A program made the translations under genes and the position numbers. DNA of 16,578 nt, from contig DAKQ01000095.1 in the NCBI GenBank assembly GCA_002496635.1, positions 22,589-39,166 of the forward strand, written 5' to 3'. Numbering within the stretch: position 1 is the first letter of the stretch; the number at the start of each line of letters is the position of its first letter. Shown piece by piece: positions 8,200-15,800 of the stretch. Origin of the DNA: Euryarchaeota archaeon UBA82. Lineage in GTDB: Archaea; Thermoplasmatota; Poseidoniia; Poseidoniales; Poseidoniaceae. The notes beneath the pieces were generated by a model that searched no databases, was not told where the DNA came from, and saw only the letters and a program-made list of their open reading frames with translations.

Positions 8200-9054
8200 T
8201 GGAGGAAGGTGCTTTCTCAGCATTTCGCTATACTCTTCTTTTCCATCCCAATCTTGTGAACGTTGATCGACACGAGCCTTTTCACGAGTCTTTTCCAAAC
8301 CGCCCCAATCCTCGATTAAACCAAGTTTCAATGCAGCTTTAGGCGTATACCCAGGTAGGAAATTTCTCCACAAAAACGGGATCCTGCCGGGTGTGACTGT
8401 GTTAACCGCTCGAACAATAGAAGTGTTGCAGGTTTTGAACAAGGTATGGTAGAACTCAGGTCGTTGAGTTAATTGATTTAGACGATGGGACATTTGGACG
8501 ATCATTTGTCGTTCTTTATCAGGAGGCGTGATGACTCGATACATATGGACAATATTGCCTCTTCCATGAGTCCTTAACTGGGTCACGTCTCGTTCAAACC
8601 CAAGAAGCAGATACAATTCATAAGAGCGCCAAAGTCCTGTCCAAGGATGGTATTTTTTGCCTTTCACCCGACGTGCTTCGAACGAAAAGGAGAGGCAGGT
8701 TCCGTCCTTGAATTCGAATGTTAGGTAGGTATGTGACATACCCTTGAATGAATGGAATTGATCCACGACGAACCATATGTGTTTGACCTTTTCTGAATCT
8801 ACTTTCACTTCGTCTGCCCAACGTTCATCACGATCTCGTGTTGTTCTCCAATGAAAATCTCTTACATTTCGGAATGTGATTATTGAATCATTAAATTCTG
8901 CGGATGAAATGAACTCACAGTCGGATTGCCAATCTGCATTCAATCGAGGTTGTTTTGGCCGTACACGTGTCCACCAAAGCCACAATCCGTGAAGAGACAT
9001 TAGCCCGATAATCCCTGCACAGACAAGTAGAGTAATCGACAACCAATCTTGCAT
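8185..9054 (-). CDS. Membrane-anchored DUF4105 (Lnb N-terminal domain) protein
   Basis: The 289-residue protein has one N-terminal helix (~6-28) and then a DUF4105 domain. Diagnostic segments are FRNVRDFHWR (61-70), W(F)VVDQF, SHTYLTFEF (107-115, conserved His108), SFEARRVKG (124-132), RSYELYLLLGFERDV (143-157), LRTHGRG, RPEFYHTLFKTCNTSI (198-213, conserved Cys209) and LPGYTPKAALKLGLI (233-247). Bacterial relatives are annotated as Lnb-type periplasmic domains. His and Cys could be catalytic, which is inference. The reading frame extends 30 codons further upstream, but the ATG at 9054 is chosen. It lies four bases after the previous stop, has GGTGA at ideal spacing, and avoids an 86-base overlap. 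An acidic N-terminus and an Arg/Lys-rich segment after the helix suggest the domain faces the cytosol. Confidence 0.85.
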   Translation of the reverse strand: MQDWLSITLLVCAGIIGLMSLHGLWLWWTRVRPKQPRLNADWQSDCEFISSAEFNDSIITFRNVRDFHWRTTRDRDERWADEVKVDSEKVKHIWFVVDQFHSFKGMSHTYLTFEFKDGTCLSFSFEARRVKGKKYHPWTGLWRSYELYLLLGFERDVTQLRTHGRGNIVHMYRVITPPDKERQMIVQMSHRLNQLTQRPEFYHTLFKTCNTSIVRAVNTVTPGRIPFLWRNFLPGYTPKAALKLGLIEDWGGLEKTREKARVDQRSQDWDGKEEYSEMLRKHLPPSNSE

Positions 9055-9058
9055 GAAA

Positions 9059-9063
9059 TCACC
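9059..9063 (-). promoter_or_regulatory. Shine-Dalgarno GGTGA overlapping the upstream stop codon
   Basis: GGTGA on the minus strand contains the TGA stop of the preceding gene and sits four bases before the ATG at 9054. This arrangement suggests coupled translation and decides the start of the DUF4105 gene. Confidence 0.6.
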
Positions 9064-10357
9064 AACGATGCCATATCTTGAATGAGGTATCCCACCAATC
9101 AAGAGAACCATCTGGGTGTTTACGCCACAATTGGCCTTCATCATCTTTCATGGTTGGAAGTCCTTCAGAGTCAGGTGTTCCATCGGGTAAAATTTGAGGA
9201 GGTGGTCCTAATTCTGGTAATGCGAGTAACTCGTCATTTTCCTTGATTCGAACGAGTAAGACGAAGACGACAATAGCAACGATGAGTCCCAAAGCAGCCA
9301 TAGTGTACCATCCTACTGCTTCTGTAGTCGTATCAGCACCATAGGATCGACTTGGAAGAGCTTCTTGCTCTTCTACAGAAAGATCAACAGCGGGTAGACG
9401 AACAAGATTAACAGCTTCAGTACTGACGATGTTCTCCAAATTGGTGACTTTGAGAATAATAAGGTGGACTCCTGCTGGCAAACCTGAACAATCGAAAACA
9501 GAAGTGTTTGAGAGAGTGCCCTTGAGTGTTGAAACTTCCCAGGCCTTTTCGTAATTCGTGAAATCCTCATTGGAATTTAGTCCCTGCAAAGCAACAAGAC
9601 ATGGACGATCTGTGGCCATTTGATCACCGGTTAGAATCAATTCAAATTCCGGCGCAGGTCGGTTTTGAATAGACATGTTAAGCCAAGATTCAGCTGTCTG
9701 TCCAAGTTCATTACGATACGTTTCTTTGAGCGAATACTGACCTGCTGGCCAATTAGAACAATCGATGATCGTGGCATTATCAAGAACAGTGAACGGGGCA
9801 CCAATGAATGTTTGAGTACCAATTGCACCATAGCGGGGGCCTGTTTCATCAGCAAACGTTCGACTTACTTCACAGGACGACCCTGTTTCAAGCGTGTCCG
9901 AACCGAATAAGTCGAGTGCCAGCATTGGTGTTTGCAATGAAGGCACCATGTCGTATGTTGGTAATCCGATGCTTGTAATGCGTACACCATTCATGTCGAA
10001 GAAAGCCAATTCAAGTTCATGCTTTCCGCTTGACCAAGCGTCATAGGTTAGACTTGCATTCGATTGACCAGAGATTTCCAGTGTTGTTTTCTCGACAACT
10101 TCTCGATCATTGTGAGAGGCGATGAGTCGCAACTCGATAAAGGTCGATGGAGAGGTTGAATTCAAAATAACAACAACTCGAACTGCATCGATATCCCCAT
10201 CTTGATTCAAGTCAAGAGTGTCATTACGTAATGCAACAAGAGTGATTCCCTCTTCAGAGAGTTCGGTTAATTCACCTTCTGCAGATACCGGCAAGGCTGT
10301 CAATGAAGCACTAAGCAGGATGAAAAGCATAAGGAAACAACTACGCAGATTCTTCAC
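9059..10357 (-). CDS. Surface protein with duplicated Cys-paired domain, TM helix and Trp-rich cytosolic tail
   Basis: Family not recognised. With the GTG start at 10357 it is a 432-residue type I membrane protein. It has a signal peptide MKNLRSCFLMLFILLSASLT ending ALPVSA/EG, an EF-hand-like loop DLNQDGDID (49-57), and an Ig-like beta-rich ectodomain. The ectodomain contains two related units, each with a cysteine pair: C162...DCSNWPAGQYSL (C200) and C253...DCSGLPAGVHLI (C290). One helix follows (~350-369), then a 63-residue tail with PELGPPPQILPDGTP and a Trp-rich end (LWRKHPDGSLDWWDTSFKIW). An ATG 15 codons upstream (10402) is possible. It would overlap the previous gene by 62 bases and displace the signal peptide, so GTG is preferred although its G-run abuts the start. 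It is the middle gene of the three-gene operon. Confidence 0.82.
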   Translation of the reverse strand: MKNLRSCFLMLFILLSASLTALPVSAEGELTELSEEGITLVALRNDTLDLNQDGDIDAVRVVVILNSTSPSTFIELRLIASHNDREVVEKTTLEISGQSNASLTYDAWSSGKHELELAFFDMNGVRITSIGLPTYDMVPSLQTPMLALDLFGSDTLETGSSCEVSRTFADETGPRYGAIGTQTFIGAPFTVLDNATIIDCSNWPAGQYSLKETYRNELGQTAESWLNMSIQNRPAPEFELILTGDQMATDRPCLVALQGLNSNEDFTNYEKAWEVSTLKGTLSNTSVFDCSGLPAGVHLIILKVTNLENIVSTEAVNLVRLPAVDLSVEEQEALPSRSYGADTTTEAVGWYTMAALGLIVAIVVFVLLVRIKENDELLALPELGPPPQILPDGTPDSEGLPTMKDDEGQLWRKHPDGSLDWWDTSFKIWHRW

Positions 10358-12863
10358 CCCCTGGTGCTGGTGGAAGCGGTATCGCCAAATCAGGTAACGC
10401 ATCCATAGGAGGTTCTAACGACAACATCGCGTCATTTGTTAAGAGGAATTCTTCATCCAGAGTTTTTTCTTCAACTCGAAGAGTACGAGTCACAAGTGCT
10501 GCTGATGCTCCAATAATGAATGCAATTCCGATAATCAGATAGGTCATCCAAGAAGCAGCTGGGTCTTCACCCATGATGGCGAGAGCAGCATTCCATTCGC
10601 CATATTCATTTGACCAGCCATCATCATTCGTATCTTCACATCCTTGAACATCACGTGTCGACGTTCCAAAGGTCTCTGGACAATCATCTCGCATTGCACC
10701 AAGAGGTACATCGCCAAAACCGTCAGCATCGGTATCTCGCCATTGAAGGGCTTCAGTTGGGAACGAGTCTGCAGGTCCGAATGGATGGGCTTCCCAACCA
10801 TCTGTTGGATCAGACCAACCATCACCATCTGTATCTCTACAACCAAGTCGATCGAGAATGGATGTTCCTCGTATTGTTGGACAAGCATCTGCTTCATTAC
10901 CATCTTCTTGGTCACCAAATCCATCACCATCAGTATCTCGCCATTGAGTAGGTTCATGGATGAAGGCATCGCCTAAATTTGACCAGCCATCACCATCAGT
11001 ATCTGGACAGCCCCAGCGATCACCACCCGAACTCGGTCCAACCGAAGTTCCTGGATGGGTAGGACAAACGTCGGCGGTCGTGCCTGATGGATTGTCCCCT
11101 CGGCCGTCCCCATCGGAATCATGCCACTGAGTAGGGTCTTCTGGCCATGCATCTGCCATCCCTCCTGGACTTGCTAACCAATAGGATGTAGGATTCGACC
11201 AACCATCTTCATCTGAATCTGGACATCCCCATCGATCGAATGTTGACAGCCCAGAAGTGGTTCTACAACCATCTCCACGGAAAGCTAAACGCCATGCTTG
11301 TCCATCGAACCATTCGAGATTGTCTCCAAACCCATCGCCGTCTGTATCATACCATTGAGAAGGATCGTTTGGGAATGCGTCTGCAAACCCTTCAGGATGA
11401 GGTATCCAATCATCGGTGGGATCTGAATATCCGTCTGAATCAACATCTCTGCAACCAAGACGGTCGAATCTTGATATCCAGCCGCTTTCAACCTCTTCAG
11501 CATCTGAATTCATACAGACATCTCCTTCAAATCCACTCAGATTATCTCCGAAACCATCACCATCTGTATCACGATATTGGCTAGGGATCATTGGGAAATC
11601 ATCGATTTGCGTGGCTCCATAGGTTTGGTTATCGCCCCAACCATCGAAATCGGTATCTCTGAATTGTGTAGGGTTATCTGGGAAATCATCGATAAGGTTA
11701 GCTCCAATCGTTTGATTGTCTCCGTAGCCATCAAAGTCTCGATCACGCCATTGAGTTGGCTCTGTAGGGAATGCGTCTGCACCTTCACTTGTTGTCCAAT
11801 TTTCACTAGGATCAGACCAAGCATCACCATCAGCATCAGGGCAACCATATCTGTCTGCATAGGAAAGTCCGACAATAAATGGGCAAGCATCGGGTTGTTC
11901 CGCTGAAGACAACCATTCTCCAATACCCCATGCGATATGGGTTTCATTCCACATAGGATCATCCCAATTATCTCCGAAACCATCGCCATCGGTATCTCTC
12001 CATTGAGAAGATTCGTACGGGAAGGAATCTGCTAGCCCATCTGGGTGTGCGTACCATGGCTCAAGGCCATCCAGGCCGCCAGGGTCTGCATCAGAATATC
12101 CATCAGCATCTGAATCTATGCAACCAAATCGATCATCAGTAGAATAACCGCGATTATCTGGGCAGTGGTCTGGTTGATTGCCAAGAATATTGTCGCCATA
12201 GCCATCAAAATCTCGGTCTCTCCATTGAGTTCCATCATTTTCAAAAGCATCTGCTCCATTTTGAACATCCCATCCCGAATCTGTGTCGGACCAACCATCA
12301 CTATCGCTGTCAATACAGCCCTTTCGATCGTTGGTTGATGAGCCAACAATCAAGTCACAATCATCTTCAGCATCAACAAACCCATCCTCGTCGGTATCGC
12401 GAGCAGTCTTATCGATGGAAGCCAAAAGGGTGTAATCAAGACCATCATTGCACCAGGAGTTTTTACCCTTAATTTTCACATAGACATTTCCAGCTTGTGG
12501 CATTGTTTTGGAGAGCGTCCCTGAAGGATTATTGTCATCTTTCGCCATACTTGCGACTTGAGAACCTGTTTCATCGTGCATTGAATAGTCCGCTTCCCAC
12601 CCGTCGCCAGGACACCACCATGCAGCATTGTTCATCGAACCTGAGAAAGCGATACTTACGATGTCGCCTTGATATGCATAGATTCGCCACCAGTCCGTCC
12701 CGTCATTTGTGGAACAACCATCTGGATCGCAAACGTAACCATTAGAGGAAACGCCATCAGTTAGAAGATTTGACGACTGTTGAGAATCGTCAGCATTCAC
12801 TGCAGGAAGCATCGAAATCAGAAGCAGGGCGAAGAGGCTGACCCCTATGCAACGCCCGAGCAT
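10341..12863 (-). CDS. Membrane-anchored TSP3-repeat surface protein with N-terminal PPC-like domain
   Basis: The 840-residue product begins with a signal peptide (MLGRCIGVSLFALLLISMLP, cleavage near VNA/DD). Residues ~30-150 resemble a prepeptidase C-terminal (PPC)-like beta-sandwich (TDWWRIYAYQGDIVSIAF ... GNVYVKIKG ... DYTLLAS) with four cysteines. From ~155 to ~760 there are 18 D-x-D-x-DG calcium motifs. Most are arranged in a ~70-75 residue composite unit: TQWRDTDGDGFGDN, then DxCP, then GTS..DR.GC, then DxDxDGWSDP..W, then (G)ADAFP. A single helix (~768-790) precedes a 50-residue acidic/proline tail (EEKTLDEEF ... DALPDLAIPLPPAP). Function is likely a rigid calcium-dependent stalk or adhesin. 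No Shine-Dalgarno is visible. A TATA-like element 28 bases upstream suggests a leaderless transcript. Confidence 0.92.
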   Translation of the reverse strand: MLGRCIGVSLFALLLISMLPAVNADDSQQSSNLLTDGVSSNGYVCDPDGCSTNDGTDWWRIYAYQGDIVSIAFSGSMNNAAWWCPGDGWEADYSMHDETGSQVASMAKDDNNPSGTLSKTMPQAGNVYVKIKGKNSWCNDGLDYTLLASIDKTARDTDEDGFVDAEDDCDLIVGSSTNDRKGCIDSDSDGWSDTDSGWDVQNGADAFENDGTQWRDRDFDGYGDNILGNQPDHCPDNRGYSTDDRFGCIDSDADGYSDADPGGLDGLEPWYAHPDGLADSFPYESSQWRDTDGDGFGDNWDDPMWNETHIAWGIGEWLSSAEQPDACPFIVGLSYADRYGCPDADGDAWSDPSENWTTSEGADAFPTEPTQWRDRDFDGYGDNQTIGANLIDDFPDNPTQFRDTDFDGWGDNQTYGATQIDDFPMIPSQYRDTDGDGFGDNLSGFEGDVCMNSDAEEVESGWISRFDRLGCRDVDSDGYSDPTDDWIPHPEGFADAFPNDPSQWYDTDGDGFGDNLEWFDGQAWRLAFRGDGCRTTSGLSTFDRWGCPDSDEDGWSNPTSYWLASPGGMADAWPEDPTQWHDSDGDGRGDNPSGTTADVCPTHPGTSVGPSSGGDRWGCPDTDGDGWSNLGDAFIHEPTQWRDTDGDGFGDQEDGNEADACPTIRGTSILDRLGCRDTDGDGWSDPTDGWEAHPFGPADSFPTEALQWRDTDADGFGDVPLGAMRDDCPETFGTSTRDVQGCEDTNDDGWSNEYGEWNAALAIMGEDPAASWMTYLIIGIAFIIGASAALVTRTLRVEEKTLDEEFLLTNDAMLSLEPPMDALPDLAIPLPPAPGGEESA
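10590..12410 (-). other. Composite TSP3 repeat block (18 calcium motifs)
   Basis: Two motif types alternate: nine Q(W/F/Y)-x-D-x-D-x-DG-x-GDN motifs and eight GC-x-D-x-D-x-DGWSD motifs, linked by a CP...GC cysteine pair. Around 11580-11760 the order is broken by two consecutive GDNQT(I/Y)GA-x-x-IDDFP units lacking cysteines, which looks like a local duplication. Confidence 0.85.
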
Positions 12864-12885
12864 GTTACGCCAAGTTCGAATTCGG

Positions 12886-12896
12886 TTATGAATAAA
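12886..12896 (-). promoter_or_regulatory. TATA-like box for the three-gene surface operon
   Basis: TTTATTCATAA on the minus strand is centred 28 bases before the ATG at 12863, the spacing expected for an archaeal TATA box of a leaderless transcript. It lies in the 40-base gap after the SDR gene, so the surface operon may have its own promoter or be read through. Confidence 0.4.
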
Positions 12897-12903
12897 GCGA
12901 CGA

Positions 12904-14304
12904 CTAGTTGAACCGGCCTAATGTATCTCTAAGCGCTGATTCAAGGTCTGAATGTTCGAATTCATACCCTGATTCTATCAATCGCTTTGGGTGGACTTTC
13001 TGTCCATCCAAGATCAATCCTTTACCCATTTTTCCAAACAGGAGTTTCATCATAAATCCTGGAATAGGAGCAAAGGCTGGTCTCCTCAAGACTCGCCCTA
13101 ATGTCTTTGCATAGACTTTCTGAGTAACGGGATTGGGTGCTGTCAAATTGTAGACGCCTTCGGAATCTTCTTGATTCATCAAATGATGAATGGAGTAAAT
13201 CTGGTCGTCAAAGGAAATCCATGATTGCCATTGGCGACCTCCTCCTACTGGACCCATTCCTCCCATCTTTGCTGGAAGAAGCAATTTCTGGAGCATCCCT
13301 CCAGCTGCAGTGGTGACAAGGCCTGTTCGTAAAATGACTGTTCGAATACCAGCAGACCGTGCAGGCTCTGTTGATTGTTCCCATTGCTGGCATGTTTCAG
13401 CCAAGAATCCTGAGCCGACAGAACTTGTTTCATCCAATTCTTCGTCACCCCTATTATCGTAGAAACCAATAGCAGATGCACTCATAAAAAGTGATGGAGG
13501 AGATGAAAGACGAGCAATATTCTCTGAAAGATTTTTTGTTGGAAACGTTCTGCTGTTAACGATGAGTTGTTTTCGCTTTTTACTCCACCGTTTGTCACCT
13601 ATTCCGGCTCCTGCCAAGTGAATGATCACATCGAAGTTCTCCATGGAGCCTTCTAGGACTTGTCCAGTTTGGTCGTCCCATCGCACGATTTTATCTTTGT
13701 CTGAATCGGGATGAAGAGCTGTCGTTTTACGCAATAATCGATGCACATCATGACCTTCTGTTTCTAAAAATGCTGAAAGTTGAGTTCCTATCAAGCCGGT
13801 AGAGCCACTGATGAGAATTCTTTTTCTAGGCATGTCTTTGAACTTAGCTTGCCGATTCATGTCTGCATTTATCCTTCGTGTGCGATGCTTGAACATCTGC
13901 CTTAGTCGAGGCATGACCATGATTGGAGCACCAATTCTGCTGAAAAAATGAAATGGTAACTTCCAATCAACGTGGTCGTGTATCGTCATTTCGTTATCAC
14001 TTACAGCAAGAAATTTGTGAGCATGATCCCAACGTCCAAACGGTCCTTTGACCATGTTATCGCAGAACTGTTCTCCTTCGATGTAACTATGATGCTCGGC
14101 TACCCAGCGCTGTGGAATTGGTCCGATTGAGATTTTGAATGAGGTTCTAGCACCGTTTTGAATTCCGCCCACTTCGATTGGCCGTATACCCTCCCAACCG
14201 GGCATGATACGTCGAATAGCTCCTGGGCGAGCGTGCCACGCCCAAACGTCTTCTCTCGGAAATGGAAAATTCGCGGAGTGTTCAAAAATTGGCAATCGTA
14301 TCAA
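12904..14304 (-). CDS. SRPBCC domain fused to TIGR01777-family SDR epimerase-like protein
   Basis: The 466-residue fusion has an N-terminal SRPBCC (polyketide cyclase/CoxG-like ligand-binding) domain at residues ~1-150 (FPFPREDVWAWH, GPIPQRWVAEH, DHVDWKLPF). It is followed by an extended SDR of the TIGR01777 (YfcH/SDR39U1) family. The NAD(P) motif is GSTGLIG (167-173). Further hallmarks are VIHLAGAGIGDKRWSKKRK, SASAIGFYDNRGDE, FLAETCQQWE, RTGLVTTAAGGML, WISFDDQI and the C-terminal DUF1731-like segment (FAPIPGFMMKLLFG ... LIESGYEF). The substrate is unknown for the family. The start is TTG, since no ATG or GTG lies between the upstream in-frame stop and the conserved N-terminus; TTG at 14295 is an alternative. 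It begins five bases after the photolyase stop, so it belongs to the same operon. Confidence 0.9.
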   Translation of the reverse strand: MIRLPIFEHSANFPFPREDVWAWHARPGAIRRIMPGWEGIRPIEVGGIQNGARTSFKISIGPIPQRWVAEHHSYIEGEQFCDNMVKGPFGRWDHAHKFLAVSDNEMTIHDHVDWKLPFHFFSRIGAPIMVMPRLRQMFKHRTRRINADMNRQAKFKDMPRKRILISGSTGLIGTQLSAFLETEGHDVHRLLRKTTALHPDSDKDKIVRWDDQTGQVLEGSMENFDVIIHLAGAGIGDKRWSKKRKQLIVNSRTFPTKNLSENIARLSSPPSLFMSASAIGFYDNRGDEELDETSSVGSGFLAETCQQWEQSTEPARSAGIRTVILRTGLVTTAAGGMLQKLLLPAKMGGMGPVGGGRQWQSWISFDDQIYSIHHLMNQEDSEGVYNLTAPNPVTQKVYAKTLGRVLRRPAFAPIPGFMMKLLFGKMGKGLILDGQKVHPKRLIESGYEFEHSDLESALRDTLGRFN

Positions 14305-14309
14305 CTCTG

Positions 14310-15800
14310 TTAAGAATCAGCGTATTTTCGTATATAATCCTCAGTTTTGAACTTGCGTTGCGTAGATGCTGAAGTCATGTAACGGATCTTCCCAAAAACT
14401 GCTCTTTCGAACCATCCACGGTCGAATCGTCCGAAGATCCAGAAGATACCTGTGTAAGAATTTGGATCTCTTCCGTCGAGCGCCCATCTGTCATTAAGTC
14501 GAATCAACCATTCACAGGCAGTCTTGGGATCCGATGACCATTCAAGCACTTTCTTACCCCAAAGCATTCTCAAATAATTGTGAATGAATCCTTCAGTTCG
14601 AAGTTGCATTTGAGCTGCATTCCAGAGTGGATCGTGTGTCTGCCCGTTCTCAAGTTCTTCAAAGGTGTACAAATACGGGCGTTCATCTTCTGAATGTTCG
14701 TTCAATGTTTGTTTGGCCCAATCTGGTAAGGTTTCGTATTTGGCGTGATTCGGGGTTTGGTGACAATAAATGAAACCTAATTCCCTCCAAGTGATAACTT
14801 GGTCAAGGAATGCTTCTGCTCCTTCATTTGCCCCCCACCAACCTTCTCGGCGGCCGTTATGAGGAGGAGTAACTTTCATCGGATTCCACTTTTGATGTTT
14901 CAATACTGCATCCACGATTTCGAATGAAGAGATGTGTCCAAAATGCAACCAAGGAGACAAACCACTGCTCCCATGTCGCTCGGGATGGTTTCTATCAACA
15001 TGGTAATGGTCAAGGCGTTGTTCGATGAATTTACTCAATTCTGTTCGAGCACTTACGGAACCACCTGTTGTCGAATCTATTGGAGAAACTTCGTGATCAA
15101 TATCGAGGTAGGAGAGAGCATCTCTTCCTTCCCGTGAAGCTTCAGCAACTCTCCAAATGAATTCATATGGCGTGATTGGTACATTCACTCTTGCAAATGC
15201 TTCTTCTGCAATCGCTTTCCCATCGGGCAAATCGTTCAGTGCTTTCAGAGGTTCAGCCATCGGAGGTTTGGCTAAGAAGCCGAGGACATTCTTGTGGAGA
15301 TATCTTCGGAATGAATATGCTGTTGTGAAGGAGCGTTGTGGAGTTCGCAATGGAACGATGCCGTTGCTGTCAACCGCAATCACACAACACTCTCCGGTTT
15401 CCATCGCCCTAACTACAACATCTCTTGGCATGTATGTAGGATAGTCATCGATAACCATCGCAACTGCTCCTTTGGTAAAGGAACGTAGAAGTCCGGCTGC
15501 TTGACCATGTTTTGTTTCCACATACGGGATGTATGTGAGGGGGGATGACTCGAATAATTTTCGATTATCGATCATTCCTTGAAGAACGAATGTGTGAATT
15601 CGGTCGTTAGCCCATCGATGACCAAGTGCAAGTGATTCAACGACAATCAAAGGCACATTTGCCTCATTTGCCAGATCGATTGCGTGATCGAGTCCATAAT
15701 TCCATCGAGAGCGACGTGCGCTGGTCATCCAATAGACCACGTGAGACCCTTCGGAGTTGAGTGGGATTGAATTCGCTACAATCCGTTCGACATCGATCAT
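14310..15800 (-). CDS. phr: Class II CPD photolyase (deoxyribodipyrimidine photolyase)
   Basis: The 496-residue flavoprotein should split cyclobutane pyrimidine dimers using FADH- and light. The N-terminal alpha/beta photolyase domain starts at VVYWMTSARRSRWNYGLDHA, the class II form. The C-terminal FAD-binding domain shows SGLSPWLHFGHIS (~280), FLDQVITWRELGFIYC, WAKQTLNEH, THDPLWNAAQMQLR (~385-400), IHNYLRMLWGKKVLEW and LDGRDPNSYTGIFW. It ends with WFERAVFGKIRYM. Tryptophans at LEW, IFW and GWF match the positions of the class II electron-transfer chain. Length is close to family norm. The start is fixed by an ATGA overlap with the Nudix gene stop, indicating coupled translation. A photoprotective role in sunlit water is inferred. 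Confidence 0.95.
   Translation of the reverse strand: MIDVERIVANSIPLNSEGSHVVYWMTSARRSRWNYGLDHAIDLANEANVPLIVVESLALGHRWANDRIHTFVLQGMIDNRKLFESSPLTYIPYVETKHGQAAGLLRSFTKGAVAMVIDDYPTYMPRDVVVRAMETGECCVIAVDSNGIVPLRTPQRSFTTAYSFRRYLHKNVLGFLAKPPMAEPLKALNDLPDGKAIAEEAFARVNVPITPYEFIWRVAEASREGRDALSYLDIDHEVSPIDSTTGGSVSARTELSKFIEQRLDHYHVDRNHPERHGSSGLSPWLHFGHISSFEIVDAVLKHQKWNPMKVTPPHNGRREGWWGANEGAEAFLDQVITWRELGFIYCHQTPNHAKYETLPDWAKQTLNEHSEDERPYLYTFEELENGQTHDPLWNAAQMQLRTEGFIHNYLRMLWGKKVLEWSSDPKTACEWLIRLNDRWALDGRDPNSYTGIFWIFGRFDRGWFERAVFGKIRYMTSASTQRKFKTEDYIRKYADS

Noticed and set aside
9055..9144. Longer N-terminus for the DUF4105 protein starting at 9144
   Set aside because: It would overlap the preceding gene by 86 bases and put 30 extra residues before a good membrane anchor. 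The ATG at 9054 has GGTGA at the right distance, four bases after the previous stop.
10358..10402. ATG at 10402 as the start of the 432-residue protein
   Set aside because: It adds 15 residues in front of a normal signal peptide and overlaps the upstream gene by 62 bases; it remains a minor possibility because the GTG start lacks ideal Shine-Dalgarno spacing.
10590..12410. Many short open frames and regularly spaced repeats that could suggest a CRISPR array
   Set aside because: The repeats are degenerate, in frame, and encode TSP3 calcium motifs. There are no identical direct repeats with unique spacers.
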